9,609 nt of DNA from DASYSA01 sp036003885 (GCA_036003885.1 DASYSA010000376.1:1-9609); one strand, 5' to 3'; positions 1-6,922 are shown, counted from the stretch's first letter. The notes: generated by a model from the sequence alone, not told the origin. Translations and numbers: made by a program.

Positions 1-1305
1 ATCCTCTTCGGCGCGATTGCCATCATGGCTCCGCGCCCGGGCTTCGGGCAAGAGTCAGAACAAGATGCGGTGGCGCGAGGCCGTGCAGCTTTCAATAACC
101 CACCTCGCAAAAAGCTCGGTGGGAATGGACGGGCCTGCGCCGACTGTCACATGCCATCGGAAAACTTCCAGCTTTCTCCCGCCGCTGCACGGGCCCGGTT
201 CGATGCGCTGCAGGAGAAACGGGCGAACGGAAAGAACGCCGACGATCCGCTGTTCCGGCCAGTCGACGCCGACGACTTCCGTGTGAACGGGGACAACGCG
301 AGTGACTTCTCGAACCTCGTGGAGAACGGCCTCAGTCGCGTGACGATGCCCTTGCCCCTGAACCTCAAACTAATCGATCCAGCAACCGGTCAGCCCTCGG
401 ACGAAACCTCGGTCGATCTCTGGCGCGCGGTTCCACCCGTGCTCAACGTGGCAATCACCGGCCCGGATGGCACCGCGCCGACCTGGCCACCTGGTGCCCC
501 GCGCTCGCCCATCATGGGCCAGGACCCCAACGGCCCGAACCGGCAGGGCGGATACCAGATCGATGCGCGCTTCGGCACGCTTCAGGAACAGGCCCGCGGT
601 GCGCTCTTCGGGCACGCGCAGTTGGCTGAGGAACCGCGAGCGGAAATGCTTGATGACATCGCTGCTTTCGAGCAGACTCTGTTTTCTTCGCGAGGTGTCA
701 AGAAGCTCGCCAAAGCGATCCTCTCGGGCTCGACGCCATTCCCCGACCCCGACCCCGAGCTGAACGAGCTCGAGCAACAGGGCAAGGAAGTGTTCAACCG
801 CGCCTGCGCGACATGCCATGGCGGCACGTTACATCCGAGCGGATCTACACCCGAGACGGCGATCGTGCGCCCGCTCGGGGGCCGCTATCACCCCATTGCG
901 ACCGCCTGTCCGCGCCCAGACACCGACGGCTTTTTGCCGTGTCCGCAGCGACTCGCGCGCAACGCCCGCACGTACCGCATCACACTCGCCAATGGTACTT
1001 TCCAAACCTTCACGACCTCGGACCCGGGGCGGTTGCTCCTGACGGGGCAAATCGCGGACCTCGGCGTGATGGACATCCCGCAGCTGCGCGGAATCAGCAA
1101 CACCGCTCCCTATTTCCACAACAACTCGGCGGCGACGCTCGTGGACGTGCTCGACCACTACGATGCGCTCTTCAAGGGCGCGGCACGACTGAATCCGCCG
1201 CCCAGGTTGCCACCATTCCTTTCGTCGGACGGCCTGGTGGTCGATCGCGGGTTCGTGACGAAGGACGAGCGGGCAGGGTTGCTGGCGTACCTCAGCAAGC
1301 TGTAG
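1..1305 (+). CDS. MauG/CcpA-type di-haem cytochrome c peroxidase family protein, 5' truncated
   Basis: The frame is open from base 1 and reads a hydrophobic ILFGAIAI stretch before the first visible ATG at 25. The real start and most of a signal peptide therefore lie left of the window, and export to the periplasm is likely. Counting from the Met at 25, there are two haem-c sites, CADCH (residues 38-42) and CATCH (261-265). The segment VPPVLNVA (about 136-143), followed by FGTLQEQARGAL (183-194), matches the first half of the di-haem peroxidase fold. MDIPQLRGISNTAPYFHNN (349-367) matches the family's hallmark near the second haem, and Met349 is a possible axial ligand. Family members reduce H2O2 or, as in MauG, oxidise protein substrates; the substrate here cannot be told. 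The C-terminal helix ends normally in LAYLSKL. The family call is solid. Peroxidase activity itself is inference. Confidence 0.85.
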   Translation: MLFGAIAIMAPRPGFGQESEQDAVARGRAAFNNPPRKKLGGNGRACADCHMPSENFQLSPAAARARFDALQEKRANGKNADDPLFRPVDADDFRVNGDNASDFSNLVENGLSRVTMPLPLNLKLIDPATGQPSDETSVDLWRAVPPVLNVAITGPDGTAPTWPPGAPRSPIMGQDPNGPNRQGGYQIDARFGTLQEQARGALFGHAQLAEEPRAEMLDDIAAFEQTLFSSRGVKKLAKAILSGSTPFPDPDPELNELEQQGKEVFNRACATCHGGTLHPSGSTPETAIVRPLGGRYHPIATACPRPDTDGFLPCPQRLARNARTYRITLANGTFQTFTTSDPGRLLLTGQIADLGVMDIPQLRGISNTAPYFHNNSAATLVDVLDHYDALFKGAARLNPPPRLPPFLSSDGLVVDRGFVTKDERAGLLAYLSKL

Positions 1306-1317
1306 GACAGCCGCTCG

Positions 1318-1351
1318 AGACTGTAGGGGCCGCGGCAGGTCCCTACAGTCT
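1318..1351 (+). terminator. Hairpin after the cytochrome gene, probable terminator
   Basis: AGACTGTAGGG (1318-1328) pairs perfectly with CCCTACAGTCT (1341-1351), an 11-bp stem around a 12-nt GC-rich loop, 12 bases after the cytochrome stop codon. Only a weak T tract (TCTATTA) follows, so termination may be inefficient or factor-assisted. It lies between convergent genes. The opposite strand has no T run after the stem, so it would serve the + strand gene only. Confidence 0.6.
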
Positions 1352-1475
1352 ATTACGAGTAGCGCCGCAGGGGATTGAGACTTTTGTCCTGCCGATCACT
1401 TTCCTGGTCGCGTGGAGATAGGTCTGCTTGTTGAGGGAGAAAGCTCGGTCGAGTTACCGCGTTCCATCACCAACA

Positions 1476-4400
1476 CTATTTCACCTTCTCGTACTCTTTC
1501 TTGGCCTCGATCAGAATAGAAGAGTCGAGGTCGGCGCTTCCCCACAATGTCAGGAACTCATCATACTCGGTCCGGCTCTTCGCAACATCGCCTGTGAGCG
1601 CGGCCGCGCGCGCCACTCCAAGATGCGCGAGTGGATACAAAGCGGACAGCGGAGCTTCTCCGCGATGGTCGAGAATCCTCTGAAACTCTGCCGCCGCTTC
1701 CGCGCCCTTGTTGAGTTTCAGGTAAGCCTGACCGCGCACATACTGCGGCCAGAACTCGGCGGCGGGTTCGTAGCGTCTCGCCGCTTCCAGCAATTCAATC
1801 GCCTGTGCCGCATTCCCGCGTTGCAGTTCCAGAACGGCGCGGATCACGGGCAGCCAGAGGCCGCCCGCGAGCGTGTCTTTGGGATACCGCGTGGCGAGTT
1901 CGTCCACGAGCTGCTTTGTCTGCGACGACTCGTCACACAACGCAAGCGCGAGCGCGGCGCGTGTGAGCGTCACCTGATTACGTTCGAGCTTGAGCGATTG
2001 CGCGGCTGCTGCTTTGGCTGGGGCGAATTGACGGAAGACGGCGTCGCGTAACGCTTGTTCCGCCTCATACCGCGCGACCACTTCTTTCGCGTCTCCTCGC
2101 GAGGCGGCGTCAATGGCTCGGCGCGAAAAGGCCTGTGCCCGCCGCCACTGCCCCGCGAAGGCCGCCGCGCCGGTTTGCCAGTCGAACGCCACGTACTCAT
2201 CCGGCTTCCCGCTGGCCCAATCAAGCTGCTGCTGCATTCCCGCCGTGTCATTGTTGATAAAGGCAATCTCGTACAGGAGGTAGTGAAAGGTTGTCGTATC
2301 GAGTTTCTGCTGAAGGGCTTGCGTGAGAGCATCTCTGGCTTCCGTGAAGCGATTGAGGCGGAGGAGCGCCCATCCCAAGAGCCGGTGCGCGGGGGTAAAA
2401 TTGGGGTTGAGGCCGATAGACTCGCGGGCTTCCGCGATAGCCTGGTCGAATTTCCCGATCCGATTGTAAACGCCGGCAAGGTCGTTGGGCCCCGTCCAGT
2501 CGCGCGGGTACATCCGCTTCTGCAGGATCAACACTTCGATCCGCTTGGTCTCGTCCCCGTTTACAAAGCCGTGATAGCGAGAAGTTATGCGGAGCTTCTC
2601 GTATTCGCTCACCCGATCCCTGAGCGCATACGCCTTCTCCGCATACTCAGCGGCCCGTCTTGGCCGGCCGGTGACGTTGTGCATGACAGACAGCATGCTA
2701 TAAGCAGTGGCGAAGTCGGGATCGATTTCTACCGCACGCTCAAGAACCGGAATGCTTTCCATAAACCTAGCGCTAGCTGCTAGCCCATTGCCTAAAGCGT
2801 ATGCCTGGAATGCTTCCAGCTTTGAAGTCGTGGCCTGCTCCAGCGGCCTATCGAACCGCTGGATCGAGCTGAGCGACTCGCCCAGCTTCTCGCGCAACTG
2901 GGTCGCCGCCTGCGAGAGCGCCTTCAGCACCTGATCTTTCCCTTCGGTTTCGACCTGCGTCAGCGCAATCGTTTCGCCCGTCTGACTATTGATCGCTTCG
3001 AGCGTGAGTGAATAGTTGCGGTCGAATTTCGCAATCCTCCCCGTAATCACCGCTTTGAGCCCCTGCCGCAGCGCGATCTCCCGCCCAACCTCTCGGGTCA
3101 CTCGTTCATCGGGCGACCTGCTCATCAGCCGTAGCGCCTGCCGCACCCGCTCGTCGGGAAAGAGGCTCAGAAACGGCGACTGTTGGAGTTGCACCGCGAG
3201 ACCCTGCTTGAGCGTCCCGCCGTCAAAGACCGGCTCACCCGTCGTGTTGACGAAATCCGCGAGCAGGATCGTGTCCTTTTCGGTCAGGACGGGCTGGCGG
3301 TTGAAATAAAAGTAAGCGGCGACACCGCCGATAATCAACGCCACGACCGTGAGCGAAACCCCAAGCTTGTGGCGCTTGAGTTCGTCGATCACAATCCTGG
3401 TGCTGGAGGTTGTGCGCGCTGTGAGTACTTCATCAGTGCGAACCGTGTACAACGGCCCGGTCTGCGCTTCTGCCGGCCCGCCACTCTCAGCTCGTTCGGT
3501 TGCAGTCGCTCGATCGCGACCCTCCTGCCCGATTGAACGTTCGAGCTTCGATCGAAGCTCCAGGTCTTGTTTAAGCTCCCGGAGATCAATCAGCAGGTCC
3601 TTGACTCCCTGATAGCGGGCCTCCTTACTCTTGCTCAGCGCTTTGCGGACTATTCGCTGCAGCTCATCAGGCACGTCGGAAGCATATCGCGCAAGCGGCG
3701 CTGGCTCCGTGGTCAAGATCGCCGAGAGGGTTGCGGCCGGGCTTGGCTCGGCGAACGGATGACGTCCGCTAACCATCTCGTACAACACCGATCCGAAACT
3801 GAATATGTCACTGCGGGCATCCAGAGTCTCGCCCCGAGCTTGTTCAGGCGACATATAAGCAGGTGTCCCCATAATCGCGCCCGGCGTGCTCAAAACGCTT
3901 TCAGTCTCTCCTTCGCCATCAACCAACTGGCCTTGCTTAATTGCTTTTGCAAGCCCGAAATCCAACACCTTTAGTTGCCCCTCCGAGCCGACGATAATGT
4001 TCTGGGGTTTGATGTCGCGATGAATGATGCCGTGTGAGTGTGCCGCCGAGAGGGCGTCTGCGATTTTAATGGCAAGATCGAGAGTTTCGCCGAGCTGGAG
4101 AGGCTTTCTTTGGATTCTGCTCGCCAGGGTTTCGCCCTCGACGTATTGCATTACAATGAAATTGACGTCGTCTTGCTCGCCGACTTCGTAGATCGCGCAG
4201 ATGTTTGAGTGTTCCAGTCTGGCTGCCGCCTGTGCTTCTCTGATTAATCGCTTCTGAGCTTGCTCATCGGCGGTTGATCTTGCCTGGATGAACTTGATAG
4301 CAACTTTGCGGTCCAGCCTGATGTCCTCGGCCAGATAGACTTCTCCCATTCCGCCTGCGCCGAGTTGCGACAGAATCCTGTATGAACCGAACTGGCGACC

Positions 4401-4631
4401 CAGCATAGACTCAACCTGACCTTCCGCCATCCTCTTAGCCTCGACTTCGAGCGCGGGCACTTCAATGAACTGCCCGGCTTCCTGCTCATAACCGAGCAGG
4501 GATTCGATTTCACACCGCAGCGCGTCTTCATCAGCGCATGCCTCGCGAAGAAAGGCCGCGCGCTCCGCAGGCTCTCGCTCAAGCGCCGCGTGGTAGAGGC
4601 TTTCAATCCGTTTCCAGCGTTCAGGCTTCAT
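1476..4631 (-). CDS. Membrane-anchored Ser/Thr protein kinase with C-terminal TPR region
   Basis: 1051 aa. Residues 1-70 form the acidic helical leader common in acidobacterial kinases. The kinase domain (about 84-350) is complete: P-loop GAGGMGEV (91-98), VAIK lysine K113, catalytic HRDIKPQN (204-211), DFG (224-226) and the GTPAYMSPEQ activation/P+1 segment (255-264). It should be active on Ser/Thr substrates. A linker leads to one membrane segment (about 424-441). After it comes ILLADFVNTTGEPVFDGGTL (455-474) and following sequence that resembles FlgO/CsgG-like domains fused to such kinases. From about 600 to 1045 there are TPR-type helical pairs, clearest at 616-649, 715-745, 749-778 and 930-990. 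The predicted topology is cytoplasmic kinase with a periplasmic TPR region. The start is set by the conserved MKPERWKRIE opening, although no strong ribosome site precedes it. It lies 94 bp downstream of the sigma factor gene, probably in one operon. Signal and substrates are unknown. Confidence 0.93.
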   Translation of the reverse strand: MKPERWKRIESLYHAALEREPAERAAFLREACADEDALRCEIESLLGYEQEAGQFIEVPALEVEAKRMAEGQVESMLGRQFGSYRILSQLGAGGMGEVYLAEDIRLDRKVAIKFIQARSTADEQAQKRLIREAQAAARLEHSNICAIYEVGEQDDVNFIVMQYVEGETLASRIQRKPLQLGETLDLAIKIADALSAAHSHGIIHRDIKPQNIIVGSEGQLKVLDFGLAKAIKQGQLVDGEGETESVLSTPGAIMGTPAYMSPEQARGETLDARSDIFSFGSVLYEMVSGRHPFAEPSPAATLSAILTTEPAPLARYASDVPDELQRIVRKALSKSKEARYQGVKDLLIDLRELKQDLELRSKLERSIGQEGRDRATATERAESGGPAEAQTGPLYTVRTDEVLTARTTSSTRIVIDELKRHKLGVSLTVVALIIGGVAAYFYFNRQPVLTEKDTILLADFVNTTGEPVFDGGTLKQGLAVQLQQSPFLSLFPDERVRQALRLMSRSPDERVTREVGREIALRQGLKAVITGRIAKFDRNYSLTLEAINSQTGETIALTQVETEGKDQVLKALSQAATQLREKLGESLSSIQRFDRPLEQATTSKLEAFQAYALGNGLAASARFMESIPVLERAVEIDPDFATAYSMLSVMHNVTGRPRRAAEYAEKAYALRDRVSEYEKLRITSRYHGFVNGDETKRIEVLILQKRMYPRDWTGPNDLAGVYNRIGKFDQAIAEARESIGLNPNFTPAHRLLGWALLRLNRFTEARDALTQALQQKLDTTTFHYLLYEIAFINNDTAGMQQQLDWASGKPDEYVAFDWQTGAAAFAGQWRRAQAFSRRAIDAASRGDAKEVVARYEAEQALRDAVFRQFAPAKAAAAQSLKLERNQVTLTRAALALALCDESSQTKQLVDELATRYPKDTLAGGLWLPVIRAVLELQRGNAAQAIELLEAARRYEPAAEFWPQYVRGQAYLKLNKGAEAAAEFQRILDHRGEAPLSALYPLAHLGVARAAALTGDVAKSRTEYDEFLTLWGSADLDSSILIEAKKEYEKVK

Positions 4632-4643
4632 AAAACCGTTTTT

Positions 4644-4683
4644 AGTTCTCAGTTTTCAGTTCTCAGCTGAGTTTTCAGTTTTG
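4644..4683. repeat. Degenerate heptamer repeat AGTTYTC in the sigma-kinase gap
   Basis: Successive units read AGTTCTC (4644-4650), AGTTTTC (4651-4657), AGTTCTC (4658-4664), a short AGCTG break (4665-4669), AGTTTTC (4670-4676) and AGTTTTG (4677-4683). The break creates the palindrome CTCAGCTGAG (4662-4671). The array occupies the 5' leader of the kinase gene, ending 12 bases before its start codon, where a ribosome binding site would normally sit. Confidence 0.75.
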
Positions 4684-4720
4684 CGCTCCCGTCGGCCTTC
4701 TTCTTCAACGAACTGAAAAC
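4671..4720. repeat. 10-bp inverted repeat bracketing the sigma-kinase spacer
   Basis: GTTTTCAGTT (4671-4680) and AACTGAAAAC (4711-4720) are perfect reverse complements separated by 30 bases. The right arm begins only 5 bases past the sigma stop codon and the left arm overlaps the heptamer array. In the operon transcript this could form a stem between the two genes. No T run follows on the - strand, so I do not call it a terminator. Confidence 0.5.
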
Positions 4721-4725
4721 CGAAA

Positions 4726-5292
4726 CTATTTATTCAATTCTCTGAGCAGCCATACCTTTGCGAGGCGCCAGTCCCGCATCACCGTGTCAATCGAGACGTT
4801 AAGAACTTCAGCAGTCTCCTCTATGTTCAGGCCGCCAAAAAAGCGCAACTCGACCACCCGGCTCTTGCGTTCATCAATCGCCGCCAGAGCGTTTAGCGCC
4901 TCATCAAGCGCCACTAAGTCCGGGTTTTGCTCGGGCGAGATCGCTAAAGCTTCATCCAGCGAAACCTGCACCGGGTCGCCGCCACGCTTCAGGTAGTTGC
5001 GAGAGCGGGCGAAATCCACAAGGATGCGCCTCATCAACTGCGCTGATACGGCAAAAAAGTGCGCCCGGTTCTGCCATCGCACATGGCTTGCGTCAACCAG
5101 TCGTAAGTACGCCTCATTGACCAGTGCCGAGGTTTGCAGCATATGACCGGGCCGCTCGCGATTCATGTATCGATGGGCCAGACGATGCAGTTCATCGTGG
5201 ACCAGAGGGATCAATCTTTCCAGAGCCGACTTGTCGCCGTTGCTCCAGGCCACCAGCATTTCGGTTACTCCCTGTGTTGAGGGTATCGTCAT
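4726..5292 (-). CDS. ECF-like RNA polymerase sigma factor linked to a Ser/Thr kinase
   Basis: 188 aa with region 2 and region 4 only. Region 2 runs over about residues 25-97, with LVNEAYLRLVD (57-67) as the core-binding helix and WQNRAHFFAVSAQLMRRIL (73-91) as the promoter-melting and -10 contact part. Region 4 (about 132-186) includes VELRFFGGLNIEETAEVLNV and RDWRLAKVWL, the signature of the ECF-like family found in Acidobacteria and Planctomycetes. I chose the ATG at 5292 over the one at 5394. GGAG stands 7 bases upstream of it, the product then has the family's usual length, and a TATAAT box lies between the two ATGs. No anti-sigma gene is visible. The next gene downstream is a Ser/Thr kinase, the usual partner of such factors. 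Residues 53-56 read QTSA where canonical ECF factors have an acidic DAED stretch. Confidence 0.92.
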   Translation of the reverse strand: MTIPSTQGVTEMLVAWSNGDKSALERLIPLVHDELHRLAHRYMNRERPGHMLQTSALVNEAYLRLVDASHVRWQNRAHFFAVSAQLMRRILVDFARSRNYLKRGGDPVQVSLDEALAISPEQNPDLVALDEALNALAAIDERKSRVVELRFFGGLNIEETAEVLNVSIDTVMRDWRLAKVWLLRELNK

Positions 5293-5335
5293 AACCTCAC
5301 TCCAAAGCGGAGACCCCTGGACAGAAACTTCTCGA

Positions 5336-5341
5336 ATTATA
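5336..5341 (-). promoter_or_regulatory. Possible -10 box (TATAAT) for the sigma-kinase operon
   Basis: On the - strand TATAAT lies 43 bases upstream of the chosen sigma start codon. No TTGACA-like -35 box is present at the expected spacing; the sequence there is GAAGAG. The assignment is therefore tentative. Confidence 0.35.
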
Positions 5342-5427
5342 TCACTTGGCACGATTTTCTCTTCCGTGTGGGGACAAGAATCGCCGTCGTTCAAGGTTTT
5401 CGACCCAGTTCACGCCTTATTAAGTAG

Positions 5428-5443
5428 AGCGGATCAATCCGCT
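5428..5443. promoter_or_regulatory. 16-bp dyad in the divergent intergenic region
   Basis: AGCGGAT-CA-ATCCGCT is a perfect 7+2+7 palindrome. It sits in the 261-bp region between the sigma gene (- strand) and the secreted-protein gene (+ strand), about 110 bp upstream of the latter's start. A 2-base loop is too tight for a good RNA hairpin, so a protein-binding site is more likely. The binding protein is unknown. The rest of this region shows no further clear signals beyond the TATAAT box and the ribosome site. Confidence 0.4.
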
Positions 5444-5553
5444 GTATTGGGAGATGGTGGTGAAGCAGTTGGTCACGAGATCGATTCCACCGAGTTCCAC
5501 CAGTAGGCCGGTCAGCTACACCCGGGACCTTAAGGACACCAAAAGGAGGTGTT

Positions 5554-5994
5554 ATGAAACGGCAAGCTCTTATGATTTTGGCGACCTTGAGTCTGTTCGT
5601 CATGCTGACGGCCACGTCCGTCCATGCGCAATCCGACATTCATCTGAAGGTGAACATCCCGTTCGAGTTCTCGGTGCGGGAGAAGACATTCCCAGCTGGC
5701 GAATACACCGTCAGGTACGTGACTCAAGGCGTTCTATCGATTCAAAGCGTAGACAGCAATGCGGTTCAGACCTTTATGACTCTTTCCGCTCGGACCAATA
5801 CTAAACCGGATAAGTCATCGGTCGTCTTTAACCGGTATGGGGATCAGTATTTTCTTTCGACGATATGGAGGGCGGGAGACAACACCGGCCTTGCGCTTAG
5901 AAGACCCCACGCTGAGGAGCTTATTCGGGCAAAGCGGTTGTTGGCCACAAGCGCGTCGGAGCATCAGACAGTATCCATCGTTGCTCATCGTTGA
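5554..5994 (+). CDS. Small exported protein of an acidobacterial type, function unknown
   Basis: 146 aa. A standard signal peptide (residues 1-25) has a hydrophobic core of about 6-20 and a VHA cleavage site before Gln26. The mature part of about 121 residues is soluble and probably beta-rich, with VNIPFEFSVREKTFPAGEYT (33-52), VVFNRYGDQYFLSTIW (90-105) and LRRPHAEELIRAKR (115-128) as its most distinctive stretches. I recognise this pattern from many small secreted acidobacterial proteins of unknown role. The start is certain because AAAGGAGGT (5542-5550) is a near-perfect ribosome site 3 bases before the ATG. That spacing is short, but no other site fits. It is divergent from the sigma-kinase pair, which makes it a candidate target of that system (inference). 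No enzyme motif and no cysteine are seen. Confidence 0.85.
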   Translation: MKRQALMILATLSLFVMLTATSVHAQSDIHLKVNIPFEFSVREKTFPAGEYTVRYVTQGVLSIQSVDSNAVQTFMTLSARTNTKPDKSSVVFNRYGDQYFLSTIWRAGDNTGLALRRPHAEELIRAKRLLATSASEHQTVSIVAHR

Positions 5995-6068
5995 GGCGAG
6001 CGACCTAACTTATCTTGTGAGATGTTTGATCAATTCAGCCCCGCGATAGTTCTCGGCTAATGAACGAG

Positions 6069-6103
6069 GTCCAGGATAATCACTGAATATGATTATCCTG
6101 GAC
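6069..6103. repeat. Perfect 14-bp inverted repeat with 7-base loop between the two secreted-protein genes
   Basis: GTCCAGGATAATCA (6069-6082) and TGATTATCCTGGAC (6090-6103) are exact reverse complements around CTGAATA. The stem is only moderately GC-rich and no T run follows on either side. It could be a processing or stability hairpin, a non-classical terminator for the upstream gene, or an operator for the downstream gene, whose start is 44 bases further on. Confidence 0.8.
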
Positions 6104-6147
6104 TACTCTACCGTGAAAGGTGCAAACCTCAGTCAAAGAGAATCTCA

Positions 6148-6588
6148 ATGAAACAAGAACTAATCAACCCAGCAAGAATAACCACACGACTACAAAAACA
6201 ATCAAAGCTTCTGATCGCAGCCTCGATGGTCAGCATCTTACTTTGCTTGATCTCGGCACAAGCTCGGGGCGGTTCTGACCAGCCGACAGGTTTCGAGTTC
6301 TATTTCAGTGGTCCTGGTGCCGGTATGCGCGTGTGGAAGCGAACCGGGGATATATGGACCGAGAAATACTCAAACGGGCAAAAGGATACCTTCCGAGCCA
6401 GAAAGGACCCCTACAAGCTTCGAGGAATAAAGGGGACGCTCGTCGAAAAGGTGAACGACCCAGGTTTCTTTGTCTTCATACCAGATGTTGATTCCGAGAA
6501 GATGGACGTCTGGATCTACAAAGATAAGGGGCCCTGGCGATTCCTGGCTCAGATGAAGGAGGTCGAGCCCGTTCACTACAAAATGTGA
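6148..6588 (+). CDS. Small exported protein, function unknown
   Basis: 146 aa. A long basic N-terminal region (1-20) is followed by a hydrophobic segment (21-37) and a possible SAQA cleavage site after residue 39, so export or membrane anchoring is likely. The mature part has many aromatic and lysine residues: FEFYFSGPGAGMRVWKRTG (49-67), WTEKYSNGQKDTF (70-82), PGFFVFIPD (105-113) and MDVWIYKDKGPWRFLAQMK (119-137). The alternating pattern suggests short beta strands, but I recognise no family. A weak ribosome site AAAGAG (6135-6140) precedes the ATG. It is codirectional with the preceding secreted-protein gene, 153 bp downstream of it, with a hairpin between. A strong terminator follows. Base composition is somewhat more A/T-rich than in the neighbours. 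An alternative reading is a membrane-anchored protein whose segment is not cleaved. Confidence 0.75.
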   Translation: MKQELINPARITTRLQKQSKLLIAASMVSILLCLISAQARGGSDQPTGFEFYFSGPGAGMRVWKRTGDIWTEKYSNGQKDTFRARKDPYKLRGIKGTLVEKVNDPGFFVFIPDVDSEKMDVWIYKDKGPWRFLAQMKEVEPVHYKM

Positions 6589-6655
6589 GCTCCGAATCAG
6601 GAAGCCAAGAGCGAATGGGAGGCAGCCTGCTTCACGCCGTCAAAGATTGCAAATT

Positions 6656-6698
6656 GGGCGCAGAGTTGGAATCAGGTCTCTGCGCCCTCTTTTGTTTT
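6656..6698 (+). terminator. Intrinsic terminator
   Basis: GGGCGCAGAG (6656-6665) pairs perfectly with CTCTGCGCCC (6678-6687) over a 12-base loop and is followed by TCTTTTGTTTT (6688-6698). It ends the transcript of the secreted-protein gene that stops 67 bases upstream. The right arm may also be the start of a dispersed intergenic repeat. Confidence 0.85.
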
Positions 6699-6720
6699 AT
6701 TTGCGTCTCCGCGGTGAAAC
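6678..6720 (+). repeat. Possible dispersed CTCTGCG/TTTGCGTCTCCGCGGTGAAA repeat
   Basis: The stretch from CTCTGCGCCC through TTTGCGTCTCCGCGGTGAAA resembles an intergenic repeat I recall from acidobacterial and other environmental genomes. Only one copy is in the window, so this rests on recollection and not on internal repetition. From 6721 to 6787 I see nothing further. Confidence 0.3.
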
Positions 6721-6850
6721 GCGCTTTCGCGAGCGTCTGCTCCCGATTTGACGCCTGACTCTGCTTATCCTTCTGCCGCAAATCCTCACGCGCACCCACC
6801 TGCTAGGGTGCGCGTCACTATTTTGCGCGAGAAGCCAGAGACGGGGTGAC

Positions 6851-6870
6851 GGGGTCAGGCACTCGATTCC
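6851..6870 (+). repeat. REP-like 20-mer, copy 1 (forward)
   Basis: GGGGTCAGGCACTCGATTCC. It is the exact reverse complement of copy 3 and matches copy 2 over 19 of 20 bases, so it can pair with either to form a long stem. It is preceded by a tandem 8-mer ACGGGGTG/ACGGGGTC (6841-6856). Similar GGGTCAGGCACTCGA motifs are, as I recall, found next to REP-associated tyrosine transposase genes. Confidence 0.7.
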
Positions 6871-6896
6871 ACGATTTTGATGTCATCCGTCGCTTG

Positions 6897-6922
6897 GAAT
6901 CGAGGAATCGAGTGCCTGACCC
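6897..6922 (-). repeat. REP-like repeat, copy 2 (inverted)
   Basis: This 26-bp unit is repeated exactly at 6936-6961, a period of 39 bases. Its 3' part GGAATCGAGTGCCTGACCC (6904-6922) is the reverse complement of copy 1. Its 5' part starts with a tandem GAATCGAG/GAATCGAG duplication. Confidence 0.7.

Noticed and set aside
813..1421. 202-codon + strand open frame overlapping the end of the cytochrome gene
   Set aside because: Arg/Ala/Pro-rich out-of-frame product of GC-rich coding sequence. The CXXCH and PYFHNN motifs are in the other frame.
1428..2783. Two + strand open frames (207 and 242 codons)
   Set aside because: Antisense shadows of the TPR part of the kinase; the compositions are not protein-like and the kinase frame has strong support.
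5293..5394. Upstream ATG at 5394 as the sigma factor start
   Set aside because: No ribosome site; it would add 34 residues absent from the family, and the TATAAT box lies downstream of it. The ATG at 5292 has GGAG at correct spacing.
6788..6815. Hairpin ACGCGCACCC/GGGTGCGCGT as a second terminator
   Set aside because: No clean T tract follows, a strong terminator already lies 90 bases upstream, and the arms recur at 7030-7048 as part of a repeat element.
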